NCBI RefSeq assembly: GCF_000426765.1
Contig: NZ_AUFZ01000004.1
Location: 27,385 to 91,384, forward strand
DNA: 64,000 bases
Direction of reading: 5' to 3'
DNA from: Vibrio litoralis DSM 17657
GTDB taxonomy: Bacteria > Pseudomonadota > Gammaproteobacteria > Enterobacterales > Vibrionaceae
Shown here: in pieces, positions 8,470 to 16,979 of the stretch
How the letters are laid out: every line of letters begins with the position of its first letter
Numbering within the stretch: the first letter of the stretch is position 1
The notes under the pieces: generated by a model
Database searches by the model: none
What the model was told of the DNA's origin: nothing
Seen by the model: only the letters and a program-made list of their open reading frames with translations
Position numbers and translations under genes: made by a program

Positions 8470-10671
8470 TTAATCACCATTAACCGCTGCTGTTGGCAAC
8501 CTTACCGAAAACTTATTTGCCAGCGAGTACATCTCCGGCAACATGCGGTAGATTAGATGAAGTTGCTGTAAAATTAAACGCACGGCATCTTCATCACCTT
8601 CTCGCCATTCACTTAACTTTTTATCTAATTCGCTATTGAACGTATCTAAAGTGATATCACCATTTTGGTAGTAAAGCTGTTGCTCTAGTTGCTCTAAGCT
8701 TTCATGAATACCTTTGTGGGCTTCTAATATCAGTAGGTGGGTTTCTTTGTCATCAATGCGTTTTCGATGTGCGCCGAGTGCTGAAATATAGCTGAGCATC
8801 GCGTGGTTAAGCGTTAAGAAACGGAAACTCTCATCAATCGCTTTTTTGTATTTATCGGGTTCTGCCAACATATTACTGATGGTGGTGCTGAGCGTAGCAT
8901 CCATAGTATGAGCAGTACGTCGAGCAAGGCGGTAGTTGACGTCATCGCGTTTACCAATTCGATATTGAGCAATGATTTGTCCGAGATAATTTTTATTAGC
9001 TTGTACCGCTTCCGACATCACTCGATGCAGTTTTTTGGCTTCCCAGTCTGGCAGAATATAACGCACCGCAAACACCGCTAAGCCACAGCCAATTAAGGTA
9101 TCCGCAAGGCGAGGCAAGATCACCGCATAGCCTTCACCTAATTGGTTAAAACAAAACAGTACCAGCAAGGTAATGAAAGCGGTCGCTGAGCCGTAGTTAT
9201 TCATTCTAAAAGCGAAGAATAACGTGCCGGATAACACTAAAAAGACTAATTGGCTTTCTTGTGAAGGGAACAAAGTTAATAGCGGTACACCGACGAGTAG
9301 GCCCGCAATGGTGCCGATCACTCGCCCGGTCAATTTTTGTCTGGTGGCACTAAAGTTAGGCTGGCATACAAACAGGCTGGTTAGCATGATCCAATAGCCA
9401 CGCTCTAGACCTAGCCCTTGAATCACCCCGTAACCTACGGTTAATACAATCGACATACGTAGCGCGTGGCGGAACAGCATTGAATCACGATGTAAATTAT
9501 TGCGAATACGTTGCCACATGACTTTTGGTGTATGAGCGGTCGTATCGTGTAATGAGTAGTCGTTGGCTTCGTCGCTAGTATTTTCTGGCGTGAACTTAGA
9601 CGCATCTGGATTGCTGACGTTTGATAGCTGCTTTTCTACGGTCACCATATTATTAAATAGGTAGAAAAGCTGGCTTAATGGGTACTTCCACTCAGGGCGG
9701 TTTTGATCTTTTAGGTACTGCATTGATAACTGCAATTCATCCAGCGCCCAGATGGAATCACCATCGTATTTATAAGCTTTCCCTGCTTCCAATGCTTCAG
9801 AGATCTCACGACAGGCTTTCGCTTGAGTTTGCATTAAATGCTTGAAGCGGAACAGCACATCACTACGCGAGAAGTGCTCGGCTAAATCTTGATAGCGATA
9901 ATGAGTCGAGCTGATGCGTTCGTGAATATCTTGCGCTAAAAAATACAGCTGTAAATAACGGTCACTTGGGCCATCAACATGTCCACGTTTAGAGCGAGTG
10001 AGTAGGGTGCTTTTGGCTTGGTTTAAAGCATTAACCGTCGCGGAGTTCAGCTTACTTTCTAAGATACGGTAAGGCTGTGGAGTTAAACCAGAAACCGGAT
10101 GAAACAACGAACTTTTCGCTTCAAGGTAGTTAGCCAATTCTTCAAATACATTGGCTAAGCCTTGCTGTACAGGCTGCATTGGCCAAAATATTTGCCACAA
10201 CATTGAAAGTAGGTAGTACCAAGCGGCACCGGCTAGCAAGAGAGTAGGTTGATAGACAATGTTGTCGTATAAGTGGTAGCCCAGCATGGTGTAGATCGCG
10301 ATCAGTAATGAACCAAAGGCAATGCTGGCATAACGTGGGCCAATTGCGCCGAGCATAATAAAACCGAAGGTACTAGTGAACAGACCAATGGCGAATAATG
10401 GCGGATAGGGAAACAGAATTTCTATTGAAAATGAAGCAATCGCAAAACAGATGAAAGTTAAGATCAGCGCCCGAATTCGTCCCATGAAGTTATCATCGGT
10501 TTCGGCTAGTGCAGCCGCAATAATACCTAAGATCAGCGGCGTGATTTCAGTAGAGTAGTCGTAATACCAACAAGGCAGTACCACACCTAAAAGCGAGATA
10601 AGAATTCGAATGCAGTAGTTAACGGTTTTATCAGACCAGTAATGTCGGAGTTGTTGCATCGAATTTGTCAT
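8470..10671 (-). CDS. yccS: YccS-type inner-membrane protein (FUSC family)
   Basis: A 733-residue protein of the YccS/YhfK family (fusaric-acid-resistance-like, FUSC). It has two blocks of about five to six membrane segments (about residues 20-165 and 400-525), each followed by a long cytoplasmic helical domain. HYWSDKTVNYCIRILISLLGVVLPCWYY at the start and the second FUSC block starting FRHALRMSIVLTVGYG match the YccS class. Family role is poorly defined; transport of aromatic or weak acids is suspected for relatives. It is divergent from helD. Confidence 0.85.
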   Translation of the reverse strand: MTNSMQQLRHYWSDKTVNYCIRILISLLGVVLPCWYYDYSTEITPLILGIIAAALAETDDNFMGRIRALILTFICFAIASFSIEILFPYPPLFAIGLFTSTFGFIMLGAIGPRYASIAFGSLLIAIYTMLGYHLYDNIVYQPTLLLAGAAWYYLLSMLWQIFWPMQPVQQGLANVFEELANYLEAKSSLFHPVSGLTPQPYRILESKLNSATVNALNQAKSTLLTRSKRGHVDGPSDRYLQLYFLAQDIHERISSTHYRYQDLAEHFSRSDVLFRFKHLMQTQAKACREISEALEAGKAYKYDGDSIWALDELQLSMQYLKDQNRPEWKYPLSQLFYLFNNMVTVEKQLSNVSNPDASKFTPENTSDEANDYSLHDTTAHTPKVMWQRIRNNLHRDSMLFRHALRMSIVLTVGYGVIQGLGLERGYWIMLTSLFVCQPNFSATRQKLTGRVIGTIAGLLVGVPLLTLFPSQESQLVFLVLSGTLFFAFRMNNYGSATAFITLLVLFCFNQLGEGYAVILPRLADTLIGCGLAVFAVRYILPDWEAKKLHRVMSEAVQANKNYLGQIIAQYRIGKRDDVNYRLARRTAHTMDATLSTTISNMLAEPDKYKKAIDESFRFLTLNHAMLSYISALGAHRKRIDDKETHLLILEAHKGIHESLEQLEQQLYYQNGDITLDTFNSELDKKLSEWREGDEDAVRLILQQLHLIYRMLPEMYSLANKFSVRLPTAAVNGD

Positions 10672-10711
10672 AAAGCGCGATATTGTCCTAGGTGAAGTTA
10701 CAAGTGACAGT

Positions 10712-10736
10712 CTATATCCAAGTCACTTGAGTATAG
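10712..10736. repeat. Palindromic repeat, short form (TATACCCAAGT family)
   Basis: CTATATCCAAGT and ACTTGAGTATAG-like arms around CAC form a 25-bp imperfect palindrome, equal to the two ends of the 42351-42617 element joined without interior. It lies in the yccS-helD divergent region. Confidence 0.6.
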
Positions 10737-10915
10737 AGGCCTTTCGTTACGCAAACTATATTCTGTTGTAATAACAGCAAAAAAACTTCGCTCTGTTTGA
10801 TTGTAAGCAAGTTTTGCGCCAGTCTGCCTGATTTTTATCCGTTTTAGAGTAAGTTTAAAAAAGCGATGACCCAAGCCCTCTTCCTTTCACACTAAAACCC
10901 GTTAGAATATCGGGC

Positions 10916-10938
10916 TATACCCAAGTTACTTGGGTACA
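10916..10938. repeat. Palindromic repeat, short form (TATACCCAAGT family), second copy
   Basis: TATACCCAAGT-TACTTGGGTACA is almost perfectly self-complementary. It sits 41 bp before the helD start codon, so it may act as a transcript hairpin in the helD leader. Confidence 0.65.
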
Positions 10939-10979
10939 TCTTCTTATTCAAAACTTTACTGATCGCATAAGGAAAGTTC

Positions 10980-13130
10980 ATGCAATTAAGCGCTAGCCGT
11001 TTTGCTCAATTTTTTATTCAAGATGAATACCAACAAGTTGAAGTGAAAGATCAGTGTATTACCTTATCTTCGCCAACCGATGAGTTGCAAATCCCATTTG
11101 CAGCGTGGAATGGTGAGGTGACAGTAGAGCGAGGCTTAATCTGGGGAAACTTGTATTTTCATGCCCATGAAGAAGAGGAAGATGAACAAATTCAATGGCT
11201 CGCACAAGGTCTACCTTGGTTTGATTGCCAGCAATTTGCTCAATTGGTAGTCGCAGAATATCGTCGTTGGCAGTTGAACCAAAGTGAATCATTAGCCGAG
11301 TTATTACCAAGCTGGCTAGAGCAGCTAAAAGAATTGGTCAATCAACCGGGGTATTTAACTCATTCATCACTTGAGTTCTGGATGAAGGGAATTTCCGGCG
11401 ATCTAGCGAAAAAAGAGTTATCTCTGCCAGAAGTGATTCATATTTTCCCAAGTCATAATGAATGGGAAGGTGACGATCAATTCCAGCACCATACTCCCTC
11501 TTTAATGACCGGTTTGAAACGTTGGCTCACTCACCCGAAAGCCTCATTAGAGCAGCGCAATCAAACCTGGCTGGCCAATCAAGAAATCGAATGGAAACCT
11601 TACTTCCAAGAATGTGAACGTTCACCACTTAATGCTTCTCAGCAACGCGCAGTATTATTAAATGATGATCATACCCTGATTCTAGCCGGCGCAGGCTCAG
11701 GTAAAACCAGTGTTTTAATGGCGAAAGTCGGCTACTTATTACAGAGTGGTCAAGCAAAACCAGAAGAAATGTTATTGGTGGCATTTGGTCGAGATGCTGC
11801 CAAAGAAATGCAACAACGCATCAAAGAAAAGTTTGCCGAACAAGGCGCTCAGATCAAAGTGCAAACCTTCCATCAATTAGGTTTAGATATTATTAAATCG
11901 GTTGAAGGTAATCAGGTTGAAATCTCACCGCTCGCCACTACGCCAGCCCAAAAGACCGCTTGGTTCTCTCAGTGGTTAAAAACACACTGGATGACGGAAA
12001 CCAACTTTAAGCGTTGGCAGAAGCACTTAGCCGAATGGCCGATAGCCTTTTTGAAAGGGGATGTAGAGCTCGGCTCGCATGTTGAAAACCCGAAATTATT
12101 GGCGTGGTTAGAACAGCAAGTCGATCAACTTTCCGTCCTTCAATTACCGAAAAAACAGCTGCAAGAGCGTTTAATTGAGTTAGAGAACTACCCTCAACTA
12201 AACAGCGAATTAATGTTGGCTTGGCCGTGTTATCAAGCGTGGCAAAAAATGCTCAAAGAAGAGAATCAAATCGACTTCAACAGTATGATTTCTAAAGCCA
12301 CTCAATATGCGCGTAATGGTAAATTTAAATCGCAATGGCGCTTTATGATGGTCGATGAATATCAAGATATCTCACCGAGCCGTTTAGATTTATTAACTAA
12401 CATTTGCCATGGTAGTGTTCATAAAACTCAACTAGGGGAAACCACGACTCAGCAACCTTGTTCATTGTTTTCCGTTGGCGATGATTGGCAGGCAATTTAT
12501 CGTTTCGCAGGGGCGGATGTAAACTTAACCACCGGCTTTAAGAAGCGTTTCCCTAATGCGCAGATTCATTATCTAGATACCACTTATCGCTTTAATAACC
12601 AAATTGGTGAGGTGGCGAATCGCTTTATTCAAGCCAACCCTTATCAATTAGAAAAAAACTTGATTAGCCATAAGCAACAAAAGCAAAAAGCAGTGACGAT
12701 TGCGCCAATGCATACGTTGGAAGCGATTTTAAGTGACTTAAATAATCAAGTGAAATCACGCAAGAAGGTATTAGTGTTAGGCCGCAATCATTATCATGAA
12801 CCGAGTGATTTAAAGACACTACAAAAACGGAATTTACATTTAGATATCGAATTTAAAACCTGCCACGCCAGTAAAGGGCAAGAAGCCGATTATGTGGTGA
12901 TAGTCTCAGTCGATGAAGGGCAATTCCCAGCGGTTGAGCGTCAGCAGCATTTACATGATGCGTTGTTATCTACCGGTGATGTGTTCCCCAATGCAGAAGA
13001 ACGTCGCTTGTTCTATGTAGCGATGACCCGAGCCAAAGAAAAGGTGTGGATCTTACACAATGCGAACCCATCAACCTTCATCAAAGAGTTAAGAGCAAAC
13101 CGTTATCCGGTGGTGGTGAAAAAGCGATAA
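10980..13130 (+). CDS. helD: DNA helicase IV
   Basis: A 716-residue UvrD/Rep-like superfamily 1 helicase. Walker A is AGAGSGKT at 236-243 after LNASQQRAV. The helicase II motif is MMVDEYQDIS near 457, motif IV-like DDWQAIYRFAGAD follows, and motif VI is RRLFYVAMTRAKEKV near 675. The N-terminal about 200 residues form the HelD-specific region. It unwinds DNA 3'-5' with ATP and takes part in recombination/repair. Slightly longer than the E. coli enzyme as I recall it. Single-gene transcript ended by a strong terminator. Confidence 0.93.
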   Translation: MQLSASRFAQFFIQDEYQQVEVKDQCITLSSPTDELQIPFAAWNGEVTVERGLIWGNLYFHAHEEEEDEQIQWLAQGLPWFDCQQFAQLVVAEYRRWQLNQSESLAELLPSWLEQLKELVNQPGYLTHSSLEFWMKGISGDLAKKELSLPEVIHIFPSHNEWEGDDQFQHHTPSLMTGLKRWLTHPKASLEQRNQTWLANQEIEWKPYFQECERSPLNASQQRAVLLNDDHTLILAGAGSGKTSVLMAKVGYLLQSGQAKPEEMLLVAFGRDAAKEMQQRIKEKFAEQGAQIKVQTFHQLGLDIIKSVEGNQVEISPLATTPAQKTAWFSQWLKTHWMTETNFKRWQKHLAEWPIAFLKGDVELGSHVENPKLLAWLEQQVDQLSVLQLPKKQLQERLIELENYPQLNSELMLAWPCYQAWQKMLKEENQIDFNSMISKATQYARNGKFKSQWRFMMVDEYQDISPSRLDLLTNICHGSVHKTQLGETTTQQPCSLFSVGDDWQAIYRFAGADVNLTTGFKKRFPNAQIHYLDTTYRFNNQIGEVANRFIQANPYQLEKNLISHKQQKQKAVTIAPMHTLEAILSDLNNQVKSRKKVLVLGRNHYHEPSDLKTLQKRNLHLDIEFKTCHASKGQEADYVVIVSVDEGQFPAVERQQHLHDALLSTGDVFPNAEERRLFYVAMTRAKEKVWILHNANPSTFIKELRANRYPVVVKKR

Positions 13131-13152
13131 AGCACACTGCTAAGTCGAATAG

Positions 13153-13194
13153 AAAGAAAGCCGATAAATGTCAGTTTATCGGCTTTCTTTATTT
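13153..13194 (+). terminator. helD terminator
   Basis: A 16-bp perfect inverted repeat, AAAGAAAGCCGATAAA / TTTATCGGCTTTCTTT with a 6-nt loop, ends in a T-rich tail 22 bp after helD. Confidence 0.85.
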
Positions 13195-13411
13195 GGTCAG
13201 TTGTCTATTTTTAAATGTTTATGTCTCAAAGGAGTTTGGCGTAATCAACCCCATCCCCGCTTCCCCTTATATCAACTCCTGCTGCCAAGTGGCTTCATCT
13301 ACCAAGGGGAAGAGCTGATCTTTGTCGCTTGTAATTGCAATTCCAACCCCAAATTCACCGCACATTATTAGCCCGTCATTTCAGCCGAGCCTAAGCGAGA
13401 GCTGGAATCTA
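13195..13411. other. Repeat-derived non-coding stretch
   Basis: Contains fragments resembling Vibrio intergenic repeats: a CTTCCCCTT...AAGGGGAAG pair near 13260-13312 and GCCTAAGCGAGAGCTGGAATCT near 13389-13410 (read in two parts). ORFs over it are overlapping in several frames and lack RBSs, so I call no gene. Confidence 0.45.
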
Positions 13412-13498
13412 CTAATCACGCGCTCAATATTAGAATGTTTTTTCTTTACGCAGATACCACTAAACAACAAACGATCACAAATAACTCCCTCCCTTTAC
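13412..13498. repeat. Dispersed 87-bp repeat, copy 2
   Basis: Matches 6092-6178 over its full length with scattered substitutions. Its CTCCCTCCCTTT end pairs with AAAGGAGGGAGG at 13533-13544, forming a long hairpin with one mismatch that copy 1 lacks. Confidence 0.6.
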
Positions 13499-13725
13499 CA
13501 AAGAAAAATGCTTGGCAGCAAGATTTACAGCCAAAGGAGGGAGGGTTGTGTGAGTGAATTATGCATGGTTTGGAATTAGAACAATTGGATTTTTAGTTAG
13601 AAAAGCTAGGTCTGTATGAATTAAAGATATAGCTCCGGATTTTATGCTGCGTAAATATGAGGTGAACTCATACTTTATTAATAAATTTAGTTATTTAGCT
13701 TGCTGTTCAAAAAAGTGACTGAGAA

Positions 13726-13775
13726 AATAGACGGAAAGACTGTATGGATTTTTTCCGTCTATTAAATTGTTATGT
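13726..13775 (+). other. Degenerate attC-like structure or hairpin before the nuclease gene
   Basis: A perfect 12-bp inverted repeat AATAGACGGAAA / TTTCCGTCTATT is followed six bases later by GTTATGT, which fits the integron R' core GTTRRRY. The matching R'' box (ACATAAC) is not seen upstream, so this may be a decayed attC or simply a terminator-like hairpin. Confidence 0.3.
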
Positions 13776-13791
13776 GTGTTGAGGTTGCTAA

Positions 13792-14529
13792 ATGAACTGG
13801 AAATATAACTATCTCGTGGATCAGATCCATAGAACTTCGTATAAAAAACACGAAAATTTTATAGTCGGCTCACTGTTACACGATCCGGAACTAGAAGACC
13901 TCAAGCCATGTACACAATTTTATGTGGATAGAACTGATGGAGGTTACTCATTGCTAGACTTATTTTATCCGCAAATAAATTTAGCTATTGAAATTGATGA
14001 GCCCGCTCATGAGAACAACATTGAAGCTGATAACAAACGACAAACTATAATAGAAGAGAAACTCGAATGTGCTTTCTTTCGAGTTAAGGTCAAAAATGGA
14101 AATGTTCCAAATCAGATACAAAAACTTAAAATCAAGATTAAAGAACTTAGAGCGGATGCAAAGAAAAAAGGCAGTTGGGAAAATTGGAAAGAACCAGTTC
14201 GGTTAAATCTATCTAAAGCTAAAGCCACACAAAACAACACCTTGTTCTTGAAAATTAAGGGGGAAATACCACCGGATGAATTGTTGGCTAGACAAACTGG
14301 TTACTGGCGAATTGATAAACGAAAACAACAAAAAATAAATACTGTCGTTGTTGTACACGATTCTATTGTGACGAAGGTGTTCGGAGAAATAGAGTGGCAT
14401 GTATGGAAGGAAAACCCTACGAAAGTAGGTTATACAGGTGTGGAAGTTAAGACCAATATTGAACTGGGAACAATTATTGAAGACTGGACCTTTCAACAAA
14501 CAGTTACTTATTCTCATGATGTCTATTAA
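13792..14529 (+). CDS. Candidate modification-dependent endonuclease (AbaSI/PvuRts1I-like), cassette-borne
   Basis: A 245-residue protein. The N-terminal half has a nuclease-like core: SLLDLFYPQINLAIEIDEPAH (about 52-72, read in parts), with acidic D/E-x-D-E and His residues in the order expected of Vsr/PD-(D/E)xK enzymes, then EADNKRQ and FFRVKV. The C-terminal part, ARQTGYWRID then NTVVVVHDSIVTKVFGEIEW and GYTGVEV, resembles the SRA/EVE-like modified-base reader pattern. AbaSI/PvuRts1I enzymes cut glucosylated or hydroxymethylated phage DNA and are longer (about 290-315 residues), so the reader would be shortened here. It is followed at once by an attC-like site, indicating capture as a gene cassette. 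Function is inferred. Confidence 0.45.
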   Translation: MNWKYNYLVDQIHRTSYKKHENFIVGSLLHDPELEDLKPCTQFYVDRTDGGYSLLDLFYPQINLAIEIDEPAHENNIEADNKRQTIIEEKLECAFFRVKVKNGNVPNQIQKLKIKIKELRADAKKKGSWENWKEPVRLNLSKAKATQNNTLFLKIKGEIPPDELLARQTGYWRIDKRKQQKINTVVVVHDSIVTKVFGEIEWHVWKENPTKVGYTGVEVKTNIELGTIIEDWTFQQTVTYSHDVY

Positions 14530-14531
14530 AC

Positions 14532-14637
14532 ACATAACAAGCAATTCAAATGGACGCGTCGAGTTTGGCATTTTGGACTCGGAGTTTTACGTGTTTGGTG
14601 ATTTTAATATTTAGCGCCATTTAATCGGACGTTAGCT
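14532..14637 (+). mobile_element. attC-like integron recombination site
   Basis: About 106 bp between two genes. The left end ACATAAC (14532-14538) and right core GTTAGCT (14631-14637) bracket inner complementary boxes, AAATGGACGC (14548-14557) and GCGCCATTT (14614-14622), with a central CGAGT/ACTCG pair. Order and spacing match R''-L''-L'-R' of integron attC sites. It directly follows the nuclease stop codon and ends 23 bp before the next start. No integrase is in the window. Confidence 0.6.
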
Positions 14638-14659
14638 GTCAATCAGAAAAGGATAAACT

Positions 14660-15295
14660 GTGCCAGAAAATATAGAGTTACAGCTATTGAGCTTTATTAA
14701 GAACGAGATGGTTCAAGACCCCGCACATGATATAAGTCATGTTCAAAGGGTAGCCCAAACAGCTAAAAAACTTTGCGAATTAGAAGGGGGTAGCTTAGAT
14801 ATTGTTTTACCCGCCGCCTATTTACATGACTGTTTTTCTTTTCCAAAAAATCATCCCGATAGGGCGACAAGTTCAGAAATTGCAGCAGATAAAGCGGCTA
14901 AGTTCTTAGTGTCAATCGACTACCCATTGCAATATATTGAACCAATTAAACATGCCATTGTTGCGCATAGCTTTAGTGCTGGGGTCAAAGCTACTACCTT
15001 AGAAGCTCAAATAGTACAGGACGCAGATAGACTTGATGCACTAGGTGCAATCGGTATTTCACGGTGTATTCAAGTAAGTGCGAGTTTTGGTGCAAGTTTA
15101 TATGATGCGAATGACCCATTTTCAGAAAATCGACCACTAGATGACAAGGCTTATACTTTGGATCATTTCCAAGTTAAGTTGTTTAAGCTTGCGGCGGAAA
15201 TGAATACATTGGCTGCAAAAAGTGAAGCTGAGATTAGAGTTAAATTTATGAGGCTATATATTGAACAACTCAGTACTGAAATGAAAAGCAGCTAA
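14660..15295 (+). CDS. HD-domain phosphohydrolase, YedJ-like
   Basis: A 211-residue metal-dependent hydrolase starting at GTG, with AAAGGATAAACT as RBS. The HD signature is clear: H24 in AHDISHVQRV, HD in AAYLHDCFSF, then HSFSAG and QDADRLDALGAIGI. It closely parallels E. coli YedJ through ENRPLDDKAYTLDHFQVKLFKL (read in parts). Substrate is probably a phosphorylated nucleotide but is not established. The gene begins just after an attC core, and its stop overlaps AGCTAAC (15290-15296), the exact complement of that core, so it looks like the second cassette with a truncated attC. Confidence 0.8.
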   Translation: MPENIELQLLSFIKNEMVQDPAHDISHVQRVAQTAKKLCELEGGSLDIVLPAAYLHDCFSFPKNHPDRATSSEIAADKAAKFLVSIDYPLQYIEPIKHAIVAHSFSAGVKATTLEAQIVQDADRLDALGAIGISRCIQVSASFGASLYDANDPFSENRPLDDKAYTLDHFQVKLFKLAAEMNTLAAKSEAEIRVKFMRLYIEQLSTEMKSS

Positions 15296-15335
15296 CAAGG
15301 GGCTATGGTTTCAATATACTTCTCTAATCCTATAC

Positions 15336-15366
15336 GAACGATTTAATGCTATCCACTAAATCGTTC
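15336..15366 (+). terminator. Hairpin after the HD gene
   Basis: Perfect 10-bp inverted repeat GAACGATTTA / TAAATCGTTC with an 11-nt loop, without a long T-tract. Possible terminator for the cassette transcript. Confidence 0.4.
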
Positions 15367-15499
15367 CTACCCAAAACCAAATCAAGCCCGCATCAAACTT
15401 GATCCCTCTCCAACCTCAGCGTCGACTATATCGGGTAGTTAAACTCAATACGTTGGTCGCCATCAATGAAGCCAGTGTGGTTACTCCAGTTAGCAAAAT

Positions 15500-15522
15500 A
15501 GCGCCAGAATTGCTCTGGCGCT
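15500..15522 (-). terminator. nnrS terminator
   Basis: On the minus strand AGCGCCAGA, 5-nt loop, TCTGGCGCT, then ATTTT, 48 bp downstream of the nnrS stop. Confidence 0.65.
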
Positions 15523-15569
15523 TGATTTAGACATTGAAACTTAGCTGGGGATCTAGGTAGAGATCCAGA

Positions 15570-16790
15570 TTAACCAGGGTGCCCATCAGCTCTTGGGGTT
15601 AGGAGCATTTTGCCAAATTTAAACACAAAAACAGCAAAAGCGTAGATCCACAGCGCGGCTGAAATATTCACAAAGGTAAACAAGTGCTCAGGCCAAATCG
15701 CCACCCCAAAGCCACGAACAACTACAGCAACCACAAGCGCTAAGAATGCATGCCACATACTTGGGCCTTCGTAAATAGCACGTCCGGTATGGCCCATCGT
15801 TACTCGGGCGATCATCGCTAGAATGACTCCACCAATCGCACCAATGGCAAATACATGGATCATGTTGTGGGCAAAGAATTGTCCGTTCGGTAGTAGGTTA
15901 AATAAAGCCAATGCTTTAAAAAGTAAGCCGACTGGAATACAAGCATATGAAGCGTGTAGCGACCAAACCAGAGGCTCTTTATAAGTCGTCCAAGGTTTCC
16001 AACGCAGGAAACGAATTGCTTGGAAAACCGCGGCGAAGACCATTAAGTAAGGGCCAATTTGGTTAAAGGTAATCGGAAAAAAGCTGAGGATAAACAGCAT
16101 CATTAAAGGTGTGTTCGCCAGTGCATCTAACCAGATTAATGTGGGTGGTTTTTCAAACTGCATTTTACGTGCGGTAAAGAATGGGATCACGCGTCCGCCC
16201 ATAATCGAAATCAGCAAAACGAACCACCAGATCATTGCTTGCCAAACTGCAATGCTTTGAAACGGTGGCATGCCTTGCTGATCTGTAAAAGGAAGGGTGG
16301 CGTAGCTGGCAAAGTTCGCCACAATCGCTAACACAAAGAAGGCTAGAAATATCAGGTTGCGATAGCCTTTGCCTTTGAGCACTCGAATCGATATTTCATA
16401 GGCGACTACCGCTAAAAACAACGCTTCAATCGAAGAGGTTAGCCACAACGGAACCGGAGCCCAGAATAGTAGCCTAGGCAATAGCCACAGTAAGAACACA
16501 AAACCGAGACGCTTATCTTTGGTGCCGTTAACTCCCGTCCAGTTTTGTACTGCGGTTAATAAGAAACCCGCCACGATTGCCATTGCAAAACCAAATATCA
16601 TTTCATGCACATGCCACCATAACGCTGGAACTTGCAGGGCACTTGGTTGACCATGTTGGAATGCGTAGACCCAGACTGCGATAGCAATTGCAGCGTATAA
16701 ACTGCCGAATAAAAAGAACGGTCTAAACCCCAAACGTAAAATGGGCAGGATTTTCTCTTCTTTACTTTTGTCGGTGATATTTATCATCAA
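15570..16790 (-). CDS. nnrS: NnrS-family membrane protein
   Basis: A 406-residue haem- and copper-associated inner-membrane protein with about twelve membrane spans. RLGFRPFFLFGSLYAAIAIAVW at the start, WWHVHEMIFGFAMAIVAGFLLTAVQNWTG in the middle (read in parts), HNMIHVFAIGAIGG, and the C-terminal TPRADGHPG are family marks. NnrS protects against nitrosative stress, limiting protein-iron-nitric-oxide adduct formation. It is divergent from norR with a sigma-54 promoter in between, so NorR control is strongly suggested. Confidence 0.93.
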   Translation of the reverse strand: MMINITDKSKEEKILPILRLGFRPFFLFGSLYAAIAIAVWVYAFQHGQPSALQVPALWWHVHEMIFGFAMAIVAGFLLTAVQNWTGVNGTKDKRLGFVFLLWLLPRLLFWAPVPLWLTSSIEALFLAVVAYEISIRVLKGKGYRNLIFLAFFVLAIVANFASYATLPFTDQQGMPPFQSIAVWQAMIWWFVLLISIMGGRVIPFFTARKMQFEKPPTLIWLDALANTPLMMLFILSFFPITFNQIGPYLMVFAAVFQAIRFLRWKPWTTYKEPLVWSLHASYACIPVGLLFKALALFNLLPNGQFFAHNMIHVFAIGAIGGVILAMIARVTMGHTGRAIYEGPSMWHAFLALVVAVVVRGFGVAIWPEHLFTFVNISAALWIYAFAVFVFKFGKMLLTPRADGHPG

Positions 16791-16840
16791 TAGTGATCTC
16801 GTAAAAAGTGCTTATGGTAATTTGCTAGTAATAATGACTA

Positions 16841-16857
16841 AGCAGTTTCCGTGCCAC
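16841..16857 (-). promoter_or_regulatory. Sigma-54 promoter of nnrS
   Basis: On the minus strand TGGCACGGAAACTGCT: the GG and GC elements are 12 bases apart, as in the -24/-12 consensus. It lies about 50 bp upstream of nnrS. A GT-N7-AC sequence at 16913-16923 further upstream fits the NorR core reported for E. coli. Confidence 0.75.
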
Positions 16858-16979
16858 TTTTTAATTTATTGATTTTACTGGATTATAGGAAAATAGATCA
16901 AGAAATGGTGTTGTTAATTTTACATCATTGCTATAGTAAAAAAATAATGCCCTAAAATAAAATTGTTAAGAGAGTTAAC

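Noticed and set aside
13046..13579. Three overlapping plus-strand ORFs after helD
   Set aside because: They run over a terminator and repeat debris in different frames and lack RBSs.
15426..15569. A 47-codon open stretch in frame after the nnrS stop, reading QAPEQFWRYFANWSNHTGF
   Set aside because: Its middle is the perfect hairpin AGCGCCAGA/TCTGGCGCT that I interpret as the nnrS terminator. NnrS already ends in the usual TPRADGHPG, so the frame is likely chance.
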